Positions 37,360 to 49,300 of a stretch of DNA of 64,000 bases are shown one piece after another. Below the pieces are notes generated by a model. It saw only the letters and a list, made by a program, of their open reading frames with translations, made no database searches and had not been told where the DNA came from. A program made the position numbers and the translations under genes. The first letter of the stretch is position 1. The number at the start of each line of letters is the position of its first letter. The stretch covers positions 1,550,001 to 1,614,000 of the forward strand of contig NC_134443.1 of the NCBI RefSeq assembly GCF_030867145.1, read 5' to 3'. The DNA comes from Opisthocomus hoazin (lineage: Eukaryota > Chordata > Aves > Opisthocomiformes > Opisthocomidae).

Positions 37360-40300
37360 CTAAAGGCCGGCGTCGTGAGCGGGGTCCTCAGCGAGGGGGA
37401 CTCTGGAGCCTGGAAAACAGGGGGAAGGGGTTGATGGGGGGGTGAGGGGATGGGGGGGGGACACAAGCCCAGCACGGCGAGCGGGGCTCTGGAGCCTGGA
37501 AAATGGGGGGAAGGGGTTGAGGGGGGGGTGACAGGACGGGGGGCCAAGGAGGGGATGAGCCCGGAGGGGGGCTCTGAAGCCTGGAAAATGGGGGGAAAGG
37601 GCTGAGCGGGGGTGAGGGCACAGGGGGACAGGGAGGGGATAAGCCCGGAGCGGGGCTCTGGAGCCTGGATGATGGGGGAAGGGATTGAGGGGGGCGAGGG
37701 GATGGGGGGGGACGAGCCCAGCACGGCGAGCGGGGCTCTGGAGCCTGGAAAATGGGGGGAAGGGGCTGAGGGGGGCGAGGGGACAGGAGGCCAGGCAGCG
37801 GCGGGTCTCACCTGGGGCGTTGGTGGCAGGGCCCTGCAGGCTCCGCAGCGTGCGGGACAAGGGGCTGTCACCGTCGGGGCTGGGGGGCCGCTGGCAGCAG
37901 CCGGTCACCTCCGGGGCTGAGCCCCCCAGGGGGCTGACGTCGGGCGAGGGGCTGCGTCCCAGGGTCCGCAGCAGCTCCCGGTGGGCTGCTTCCACGGCCT
38001 GAGGGGGCCAGGTCAGAGGGGTGGGCGCGGGTTTGGGGTTCAGCCCCATTAACCCCCCATCATGACACCCCGAGGGGCCCCCCCCCACCCCATGACACCC
38101 TGAGGGACCCCCCCCCCACCTCATGACACCCTGAGGGCCCCCACAACGCCATGACACTCTGAGGGACCCCCACAACACCATGACACCCTGAGGGCCCCCC
38201 CCCCCCCCACCTCATGACACCCTGAGGGGCCCCCACAACACCATGACACCCTGAGGGGTCCCCCCCACCTCATGACACCCTGAGGGGCCCCCACAACACC
38301 ATGACACCCTGAGGGGTCCCCCCCACCTCATGACACCCGGAGGGACCCCTCCCCACCTCAAGACACCCGGAGGGGCCCCCCCACCCCCCCCTTCCCCAGT
38401 TTGGGGGCTCACTTTCAGCCTGTTGAGCTTCACTGTCAGCTGCTCGATGGTGCGGAAGATGAGGTCCACGTCACGGAGGGGAGCTTGGGGGTCCGGGGAG
38501 CCCTCGGCAGGGCTGGGCCGGGCGGGGGTCTCCCGCGAAGGGCTGGGGGGCGGCGCGGGGTCCGGGGCCGCGGGCCGGGGGGGTCCCGCGGGCATGCTGA
38601 CGTAGAAGTAGTTGCCTGAAGCAGGGATGAGCAGCGTCAGCGGGGCAGGGACCCGCTCGGGTGGGCGGTGGGGGCCCCTGGGGAGGGTGTTTCGTCCTGG
38701 CCCTCCCCCCCCCCACACAGGGGGCAGCGGGTTGTGCCCCTTCGCAGCAGGATCCGGCCACCGACCCGCTTCCGGCTCGCTCTGGGTCACTGCGTCAGGG
38801 CCGGGCGGGGTGGCCTCGGTCATGGGGACAGTCCTTGGGGACACGGGGGTGTCCCCTCCCCACCCAGGGACAGGACCCCCTGAGTGACCCCGTCCCCCCC
38901 GCCCGGGTCTCGTGTCCCCTCGGAGGACACGGCCCCCCTCCAGGGACACAACGGGGTCCCCGTGGCGGGGAAACGGGGCCCTAGCCCTCCTGGGGACACG
39001 GGGACATGGGGACACCCTGCGAGGGCTGGGGGGGGACCGGGGATCTCTTTACCCTCTACATTAGCTCCGCCTCCTTCCTGCAGCTCAGATTCTGATTGGC
39101 TGCTGCCTGGAGAGGGCGTGGCCTCCTTAGCACCCTCTGCCTGGGCTGTGCACCCCGAAAAGAGAGGGGCGAGGGAGAGGGACGGGGTGAGCAGGCCCGC
39201 CACCGGCACCCAGCAGCACCCCAGCACCAGCACCCCAAAACCAGCACCCAGCAGCATCTTGTCACCAGCACCCCAGCACCGGCACCCAGTAGCATCCCAG
39301 TACCCCAAAACCAGCACCCAGCAGCATCCCTCCACCAGCACCCAGCAGCATCCCTCCACCAGCACCCCAACACTGGAACCCAGCAGCACCTCAGCACCAG
39401 CACCCGGCAGCATCCTGTCACCAGCACCCCAAAACCAGCACCCAGCAGCATCCCACCACCAGTACCCCAAAACAGCACCCAGTAGCACCCCACCACCAGC
39501 ACCCCAAAATCAGCACCCAGCAGCATCCCATCACCAGCACCCCAAAATCAGCACTCAGCAGCATCCCACCACCAGCACCCCAGCACCAGCACCCCAAAAC
39601 CAGCACCCAGTAGCATCTTGTCACCAGCACCCCAGCACCGGCACCCAGTAGCATCCCAGTACCCCAAAACCAGCACCCAGCAGCATCCCTCCACCAGCAC
39701 CCAGCAGCATCCCTCCACCAGCACCCCAACACTGGAACCCAGCAGCACCTCAGCACCAGCACCCGGCAGCATCCTGTCACCAGCACCCCAAAACCAGCAC
39801 CCAGCAGCATCCCACCACCAGTACCCCAAAACAGCACCCAGCAGCATCCCGCCACCAGCACCCACCACCAGCGCCCGTCGGAGCCCCCACACCCCTGGGG
39901 TGCACACAGCAGCAGGGGGGGGTGTCCACCCGCACCCCTCGGCCTCCCGTGCGAGCCCCCAGCCCCGATCCAGCCCATCTCATGCAGGCAAGGGGGGAGG
40001 GGACCCCGAATCCCAGCGTGGGGCAGATCGGGGAGAGGAGACGGGGGGTCCCCAGCGCCTGCCCCCCACCCGAGGACCCTCGCCATCACCCCTCTACCTT
40101 TTCGGACGACTTTGTAGCTGCTCGGCTCCTCGGCCGCCGGAGCGGGCTCGGGCGTCTCCCCCCGGCTCAGCCGCGGCGTGGGGGGCTGGGCTGGGCTGGG
40201 GGGCTCTGCCAGCCCCCCCCGGGAGGCCGAATCCTGGCTGGGGAGCACCGAGCCCCAGGCCTGGCCGGCACCGCCAGTGACCGACGGCGTGGGCGTCACG

Positions 40301-43300
40301 TCGTCCTCGGGCTCCGCGTCCCGGCACGGCAGGAGCCTCCGGAGGATCAGGAGCCGCAGGTTTTCCACTGGGATCGGAGGGGGGAAGAGGTGGTTTTGGG
40401 GTTCAGCTCCCTCGGGGAGAGGCTGGCGTCGCTGGGGGGGGGTCGCTGATGGAGCCCTCCATGGCACCCACCATCTTCCAGCGCCGCCTCGGCCAGCCCC
40501 TCGGTGCCAGCGGGCCCTGAGAGCGGCAGGAGCACTGGGGGTCCCAGCCGCTCGGCGGGGAGGGCGTCAGCTGCCGACGCGGGTAGGGGGGCTGCGGGGA
40601 GGTCTTCCTCGCCTTCCTCCACCTCGCTGCTCCCCGGCTCCTCCAGCAGCGCCGGGGACTTCTCCCTGCCCAGCAGCGCGGTGGGATTGTCGTCCGCTGC
40701 GGGGAGAAGGGCAGAGCTCAGAGCCACGTCCCCCCGAAAGGCGGGCGGGGGGCGGGCAGGGCTGGGGGGGGGCTCACCCGAGGAGCAATCCTCTGCCTCC
40801 GCTCCGGAGCCGCTGCCTCGGGACAGGAGCGGGGAGACGTCGGGGTCCTGCAACACCAGGCTGCGAGGACGGCGAAGGGGCCTTAGGCAGGAGCCAGGGG
40901 CAGCACCGACCCCGCCGAAGCCCCCCAGCAGCCACCCCCAGGTCCCCAGTGACCAGGGAGGACCCCTGCCCCCATCCCAACCACCCCCCCGGGTGCCTGC
41001 TGGCCTCGTCCCCAGCGCCCACCAGCACGGCACTGGGCTAGGGCCCTGGCTGCTCACCCAGGGGGTGCTGCACGGGTGGGCTCCGGCGTCCGGCGCTTGG
41101 GGGGGAAGGTGACGTTCCTCGTGGCACTCTGCACCGCTTCCTCCAGCAGCTCCATCCACCTGCCCGGCCCAGAGCCCCTCGTCAGCTCCCCGGGTGGGGG
41201 CTGCTGACCCCCTGAGAAGCCCCCATCCCTGGCAGACGCTGCCCGTCGCTGCCAGCACCCACCCCACCCAGCCTTACGTGTTCTTCTCGGAGGACGTCAG
41301 GGCCACCAGCTCGTAGATCTGGGGTCCCAGCTCCGACGTGCAGATGATGAAGAGGGCTCGTTTATCTACGCGGGGCGACCAAGAGCGACGAGGAAGGTCG
41401 GAGCACAGCGAGGGCTCTAACCCGACTCACGGCTGTCACCAGCGCGGGCGCGGTGCGATGTGGCCGGGGGACAGGGGACCCTCGCTGCCAGCCCCCCCGC
41501 CCTCTCCCTGCCCTTTCTCCCTACCCGTGGCCACGGAGCGGATGAGCACCGAGTTGAGTTTGAGCACGGGGCTGAAGGTCTGCTTGTTGTCCAAAGAGCC
41601 CAGCGCCGTCTTGCTGTGGCACTTGAGCACCAGTTTCTCGTCCTGCTTCTGCAGCAGGACCAGGAGGTCTTCGAGGAGCAGCACGTGCAGGTCTGGGGCG
41701 GGAGAGGAGACGGAGAGCGGAGGCTCAGCCAGGGACGCGCTCGCCAGCCAGCTGGAAGCTCCCTCCTTGCAGCCAGGAGGGACAACGACCCAGCAGATGT
41801 GGCAAAAGGGGGTGCCAAGGGGGTCCCCGTAATGCTGCTGGGGCTGGGGGTAAAATGCCTGGCCGCGGTGCTGTGCAGCCTGCTCTGGGTGACCCTGCTT
41901 GGGCAGGGGGTTGGGCTGGGGGATCCCCAGAGGGCCCTGCCAACCCCCAACATTCTGTGATTCTGTCCCGGGGGACACTGAGGATTCAGGGAGACGTCTC
42001 CCAGCGCTCCCAGTACCGGCGCACTGGGGAAGGTGCGTACCCACAGTCTTGTCCTTGCTGATGCGCCAGGTGAGCGGCCCTTCGTGGATCATGCGCCGAG
42101 AGGTGAGGTCCAGGCTCTGCGGGGAGCCGAGGCTGGGGGTCAGCGGGGGCCGGGAAGACCCCCCTGAGCCCCCCGCCGCTGCCCGGGAGCTACCTTGAAC
42201 TCGGCAGCCAGCGGGTTGCTGGTCCTCTCCAGCGAGGTGGCATCCAGGCGTTTCTGGTAGCCTTCCAGCCGGTGCCGGTTCTCCGCTCGTTTCACCGCCT
42301 CGTTGACGTACTTGAGGATGTCCCGGCACTGGTCCCGGGCTCGGCACAGCTTGTCGTGCTCCGAGGTGCCCGCTGCGACGGCCGAGCGGCGAGAGCGGCT
42401 CAGCGGGCAGCAGCACCGGGAGGGGACGGGGCTGTCCCCAGCCCGCTGCCACCAGCTCCCAGCCACATCCCAGGCACCGACCGCCGCCAGCCCAGAGCTC
42501 CCCGACAAGAGGGAGATTTCCCCCCCCCAGGACCCCCCCAGCCTGGCTCTTTCTGCTGGGGTTTTGCTCTGGATGGCAACGAGCCCCACGGCAGAAAGCG
42601 ATCGCGTCCCGCCAGCCGAAGGATGCGCAGGAGACGGGCGCAGGAAGCCGAGCGACCCTGGGGACAAGCCCCCCGTGTGTCCCCCCCCCAGCCCGTACCC
42701 TCGGTGTGCTTGATGATGTTCTCCAGCAGCAGCGGGTACTTGGTCAGGCGCTGCATTTCGGAGATGATCAAGTCCTTGAGCTGCAGGCGCCGGCACTGCG
42801 GATTGCTTTCCGCTTCCTAGGGAAGAGGGAAGGGGGCGGAAGCCCCGAGGTGGGACCGGGCGATGGCGGGAGGGCCACAGGGCGAGGAACGGCCCGGGAG
42901 AGGGACGGACCTGCATGAAGAGCTGGAAACGCGTCTCCTTGCGCTGCTTGGTTTTGATCAGCTCTAGGGCGATGGATTGGTAAGAACAGAAGTCGGCGGC
43001 AACCTGCTGGATCTCCTCTTTGGCCAGGCCGTCGAACTGGGGGGGTGCAGGGGAGAACTGGGCTCAGGCACCCCCCAGGCTTGGCCCTGAGATGCCCCAA
43101 GCTCGTCCGCTCCGAGCACAGCCACGGCCAGAGGACAGCGTGACAGCGGCCTCACCTCCACCTCCCCCTAAAGCTGTCAACCCCTCCACGCCGGAGGACA
43201 AAAAGATGCCCCCGGGGGCCCTACCACCCCTGTCCCCCCCTTACCCGAGACAGCATGAGATCCCCGATTTCTTTGATGATTGGTCCTTCTTCCCGGAGCT

Positions 43301-46300
43301 TCTTCATGGATTCGGAGAGAGAATCTGCGTGAGGATGCGAGAGGGCGACAGGACTGGCGTGAACTCACTGGGGTCACCCGCCAGCCGCCCGTGCAAGCCC
43401 CTGCTGAGCTGCCTGCCCCGGAGGGTCCCTGCCGGCTCCCCGGCACGGGTGCAGGCAGGAGGGGACGGGGTCAGACGGGCTTCGTTTGCTGCTGTCAGGG
43501 ACGCGGTGTGTCAAGGAACGTGACGCTGAAAGCACGTCCTGAAAGCGTGCTACGCCAACGGCTGGTCCAGCCCGGGACTGGCATTGGCAGAGCCCGGGAA
43601 AAAACAGGCTCTGGATGGCTCCCGGGAGAGGGAAAGGAGAAGCCGGAGCGGCGAGACGGTACGGCGCCGAATGCTGGGTGACCACGCAGGGGCCGTGGTC
43701 CCGCCACAGCGGGGCTGATTCCCAGGGGAGAGCAGGATCCGAGGGGGAAGAGGCTTACTGTGGATTTCTATCAGGTCAGGGAGGTTGGGGAAGAGGAGCG
43801 CCAGCTCTTCCCGGGACAGCAGGCTCTCCTTCTTCATCCGCTGGTAAAAGAGGAGGTCGAGGACTCGGAGGATGCGGAGGTGAGACCCCTCGGTGGCAAA
43901 GAGCTCTGTGCGAAAGGTGCGGAGGTGGAGAAGGGCCCAGGGGAGCCCCGCGGGGCCGGGGCGCGGTGCCGGGGGGCCCCGCGCGTCCCCGGGATGCCCC
44001 GCGCTCCTTACCGTTGATCACCTCTTGCCGATCGATCTCCTTCTGCGGCAGGTTGGCCACCAGCTCCCGGCTGACCATGTGCTGCCAGTTCTGGGAGTCC
44101 AGCTCGGGCTCCAGGTCGGAGAGCTGGCCCTGCTCGTCCTCCAGGAGATGGGGCAGGAAGGGATCCACGCCGAAACCCAGGTTGGGCGACTCGATGCTCC
44201 TGGGAGGGTGAAAGGCGGCGGTGGGAGTACTCTGCAGCCACCCGCATCCAGCCAGCCCACCCCGCAGCGCTCCCAGTACAGCCAATATCTACCTGGGCCC
44301 TATTTCGGCTTGAACCCGGGGCCTTCAGCACAAGAAGTACAAGCCTCTGACTCTCGAGCTAAAAGACTAGGTCCCCCAGCAGACATCTACATAGGTCCTT
44401 TAAGCTCCTGCGTGAGACACAAGGGAACAGAGGTGCCCCCTCGCCCCGGGAGGATGGAGAACTATCGGGGGACTCCCTCCCGGGGCAGCCCTGGCCATCG
44501 CCTCCCCTTGTGCTCTGTCAAGGCTCGCTTACGGGGAGGGAGAAGCTAGGAAGGCACAGATGGAGCCCCTCTGACCCCACACACCCCTACAGTGACCCTC
44601 CTGCTCTGAAGGAAAACCGGCCCCAGGGACCCCGGCCGGCTCGGGACGGCGCGGTAGAGACGGCAGAGACCGAGGCTGGGCCACTCACCTGCGTCCCATC
44701 TTCGGCGTGTACGGGGGGGTGGGATTTTCCAGCGACCTGGGGAGGAATGGGAGAGTCACGCTCGTGTCCTGGCACCCTGGTCCCTCTCCTCCCGTCGCCG
44801 CACCCCACGGGGCAGCACGCAGTAGCGTTTCTGTAAATCCCTCCAGACGCGGGTCCGGCGCGACCCCCGTGAGAGGGGTATGGGGCACAAATGGGGCTTA
44901 GAACCCAATTCTCTCTGTTTTCCCCCGGCAAACATCATCCAGGAGGGTCTGCCGGGCCAGGACCACCCCGCTCTGCGTGGCCGGGGCTTGGCCTTGACCC
45001 ACAGACTTAGCAAAAGCTTTCTCAGCCCAAAGGGTTCAGCTTTCAGACCCCCGGCCGTCCCAGCTCCCCTTCGACGCCACACATGCCCAGGGGCACCCAG
45101 AACCCCCCTGCCCCGGGCTCGGACGGCGTCTCCCACCTTGTGGACAGGCTGGAAGCGGAAGACGATGCCGACTGGTGAAGCCTCGTGGCCTCGGCTGCGG
45201 CATCCATGTCCACATCGCTACGGGACCGTGGCACGTTTTCTGCTTTCCGGGATTTCTTCATCTCCTCCCGGCCTTTCAAGCTCTCCGAGCGGCCCAGCTT
45301 GACCTCGGCGCGGGAACTGCAGCGAGGAGACAAAGCCGAGAACAGGCTGAGCCTGGTGGGACAGGCAGGGATGTCCCCGCGCATGCAAACCAGCCAAAAA
45401 ACCACGGCGGGACCCCCGAAATGGCAGGCAGCCCCCCCCCCGCGTCCCCCTGCCCTACCTGTCCAACTCCAGCAGGTCCTCGGGGAAGCTGCCGGTGGAG
45501 AGACGCTGAGCGCCGGGCTCCTGGCTCTCGTAATGCTGGTTGTTCTCAAAGTGCTGGATGATGTTCCTCACATTGCCGGGTTTGACTGCTGGGGCGAAAG
45601 CAAGGAAGCGACCCCAGTGAGACCGGGGTGTGCGCGGCCGGGCAGGAGATGCTGGTGCTGCTGCCCAGGCCGGGATGGCCGGGGGCCGGCCGGGAACAGC
45701 CGGCAGCCGTGGGCTGCCCTCCTCCCAGCCCCCACGGCACCCACCCGAGCCCAACCCAACGCCCGGTGCCACAACGCTGGGGTAGCTCGGGGTGGGGGAC
45801 AGAATCAAACGAAGCACATGAGGCGAATGGCAAACAAAAGAAGAGGCCTTTTACCTTCAACAGGGGACAAAGGGACATGAAATGCTGAAAGGAAAAACAA
45901 AAATGAGATGTCAAATCAACCCCGCGTTTCAGCAACGAAGAGGGAACGTGTGAGCTAACGACATGAGAACTCAAAGCAGAAGGGGAGGAAGAGGAACACA
46001 GGCACACACACGTGTACACACATGTACACACACACGTGTACACACACACACACACACACGTGTGCACACTTGCTCTCCACCACCTCAGCCCCCCGGGGAG
46101 CTGTGGCACTTTTAAGACCCAGCGAGCAGCCCGTAAGCCTGCAGGATGGGGTCCGTGAGACAAATGCGGGGGGATTTCTTGGCTCTGCTGCCTTCCCACT
46201 CCGCTCAAAGCCACGTGGGAGCACGCACAATGGAGACAACAGGTTTCCAACAAGTGGCTGGAGGAGAGGAGGGGGTGGCTGATGTGAAGTGCCGGGTGAA

Positions 46301-49300
46301 CGGGAGTCCCACGGGTGCCAAAGGCCACCGACAGCTCCGGGCACGCCGACGGCTGCAGATCTCCAGGCAGCAGGGAGGCTGGCGGGTACAGCACCCCGGA
46401 AGGTCCCGATACTCACTGCTCTGCGAGGAGATTTTGGGCTTCCCAATGTACTTGAGGATGGGGTTGCGCTTCTTGTCTTCCATGGCATCCTTGTCCTTCT
46501 TCGTGCTGCTGCTCTGTTGGGACACCCGAGAGGAGCACAGATAAAAACCACGCAGCTCTGAGAGCGTCCCCAACCTTCACTGCGCTGGCCGAACGCTGCG
46601 GTACGAGGCGTCGGGGAAGGGACAGGGACGGCATCCAGCTCTGCCCTGGCACTCAGCAGCAATCCAAGGCACGTGGGGAGATGGGGATGTCTGTAGAACC
46701 CCTCGCCAGGTCGCCCCAAAAGATCCAGCAGCAAGACCCTGGTCCCAGGGCAGAGAAGCGGCTGCCGCCAAGCCACCCACCTTCTTGGTCTTGGGGAAGA
46801 AGGGCAGCCACTTGTCCCTGTCCGGGAGGGACTGGGCCTTCTCGCTGGTGCCGGCCACCCGGGGCTCCCGGCTGCGGATGCCTGTGTGGTTCATATACGT
46901 GCTGAGGGCAAAGGCCATGGGGGAGCTGGAAGAGAGGAGAGCGCGAGGCTGGAGATCCGACACCAGGCCAGGGGAGACAAGGGGGGAGGCAGGAACGTCC
47001 CGGGGGGGCTCTGCGGGGAGCGAGGGTCCATCCGCCCCCCAAGCCGGAGAGGATGCTTGGGTGGGGACGCAGGCAAGTGAGAAGGGGGAGAGGCAAGCGG
47101 CCGTTCAGGAGGGCGAGCTGGGGTGGCAGGAGCTGGCAGGGGGCTGCAGCAGGACCCCCAGGGTCGGTGTTCACCCTTCCCAGGCCGGAGAGCCCGCAGG
47201 GATACGCCTGGCGGAGGGGGGGGGGGGGGGTTTGGAGGCCAGCATGGGAAGGGGAAGCTCCTGCGATTCCTCTCCCCTTGCCTCCTCAGCTCCCAACGTC
47301 CCCCCACGCCCCGGGGCCACTCACCTCCTGTCCTCTTCATATTTTGACCTGGAGAGAGAGATGGGGAGGGATGAAAGAGCTTGTTTGGAACAGGCTCCTC
47401 TACTCAGCACCCAGGCAGGGTGCTGGCAGCACCCAGCCCTCCAGCCCACCGTGCCCCCCGCCCCTCGCCGCACCCCTCGCCTGCTCCAAACTCTCCTTCC
47501 CACCTCCAACGGCAAACGTGTGGATTGAGCAGGACGAAGGAGCAGAGCTAAGCCTCTGTCCGACCCCCTTCCCCACGTCCTTGCCCCAAATCCAGACAGG
47601 GAGGCTCCGCGGCAGCCCGGCACTCACAGTATGTCACCCAGCTGGGCCAGCTGCTTCTCGGCCACTTGCCGCTCCTTCTGGGGGTCCCCGTCCAGGTCCA
47701 AGAGGTCGTTCTCCCCGTACAGACTCCCCAGGCCCATGGTGCGTTTTGTTCTGCGGAGGATGAGGGTCAGGGCCACGAGCCCGGGCGCCGGTCACCCGCA
47801 CGGGCAGGAGCCCACGGAGCTCTGCGGGGCACCGGGGCAGCTGCGTTACCTGTAGTCCTGGATCTGCTCCTGTATCTCGGGCATCACCATCTCCTGAGCT
47901 TCAAAGAGGGCAGCTCGGACATCGTCCCCATTCCGCAGGTGAGTCTCTGGGGATGGGAGAGGAGAGTCGGTGTCACCAACCACTCTCAGCACGCAAGGAA
48001 GGGCACAAGGGATCTGCTGGCAGCCTCAGGACCTTGGGCAGAGCAGGGCAGAGCTGCTCTGCTGGCCCCCCCCCGCCAGAGTGCAGCCCCCCTGCTAGCC
48101 GGTCTCCAGGCTGGGACGACCCGTCTCCCATTTTACACGCCCAGGCTGAGACACTTGCCTATACCAAGACCCCAAGGACCACCGGGATCAAGCTGGGGCA
48201 GAGCTCAGCAGCCCCAGTCCCAACCCTCTCTAAGAGGGCAACAGGCAGAGTCCTGCAGCAGTCCGGTGGGATCCGGCTTTGGCATCCTCACGAACAGCCC
48301 TCGTTCAGGGTGAAGGTGCTGGTGACGCCGGCCGTGCGGACACACGACCTGGGAGCCCCTCACTCACCGACCTAGGAGCCCCTCACTCACCAATCTCAGC
48401 CAGGAGCTGCTCAGAGACTTTCACTCGGAGAGGCTGGGGAGGGAAGGCAGAGCAGGAGAGCGGCTCAGCGCCGGTTCACCTTTGCCGTGCAGCGAGCAGG
48501 GCTGGAAGGAGCTGGGGACACGGCGCTCAGGCCAGCCCCACGCTCCCGCACCGTCGCCCCGCGGCAGCTGGTGCGGTCAGAGAGGCGAAAGCTGCGGATC
48601 TCACACAGCGAGCGCCCAGCACTCATCGCAGCACCCAACCCCCTCCGGAGCAGCGCAGTGGGATCCCGCTCCCTCCGAGGGGGCACCGGGTCCCCGGAGC
48701 AGCGACGGCAGCTCCCGGAGCCCCATCCTCGCTGCCAGGACCCTCCTCGCCCGCCTGCGCCGAGCTGCCAGGCACCGGGGCAGCCGCGGTTGTGCAACGC
48801 GTGGCTACGCGCCTTACGCAACTTCTTGCACCGATGTGGAGGAACCAGCAGCAAGAAAGCAATGTCAGTGGCAAAAAAATCATTAAAAAAACCCCCATCC
48901 CCGTGCAAGAGACACGGCAGCCAGCGCTGGCTTCACAGCCAGTCCCCCGCGGCGACAGGGATCCCGGCGCGGGCTCACGGCCGAGTCCTGCCCCTCACCG
49001 CGTTCCTGTCCAAGAAGATGTTCCAGATGTCCTTCCCCAAGATCCGGGAATCCTTGGCCGTCGTCTGCTGGCAAACGTCCGTGCATAAGTAGAAGAGCTG
49101 CAAGGAGGGGAGAGGGGAGGTGGGCGGCGCAGGAGGACGAAGGTTTAGAAGCAGGGAGGCGAAAGGCTGAGTAAAGCGACGCAGGGGACGGCCATGAAAC
49201 AGGAAACGATGGCCGGGGTCTGGGGAGGGCAGGACCCCACCGTGCCACGCCTGGGAGGAAGGGGAGGAAGTGTAACCCTACGCTGTGCGTCCCTCCCGTC

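Larger units (their letters stand above)
37360..40860 (-). other. ARHGEF11: ARHGEF11 exons 34-40: C-terminal tail and stop
   Basis: Exons (minus): 40778-40860 ('SLVLQDPDVSPLLSRG' start, split by phase), 40472-40696 (ends 'GLAEAALED'), 40098-40367 ('VENLRLLILRRLLPCRD', then 'EDDVTPTPSV' and 'SYKVVRK'), 39053-39136, 38413-38615 ('NYFYVSMPAGPP', then 'LIFRTIEQLTVKLNRLK'), 37812-37998 ('AVEAAHRELLRTLG') and 37360-37409 ('VPLAEDPAHDAGL', TAG). In mammals this tail restrains exchange activity and mediates self-association. The final residues differ from the mammalian end. Introns here carry three large tandem arrays. Confidence 0.94.
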
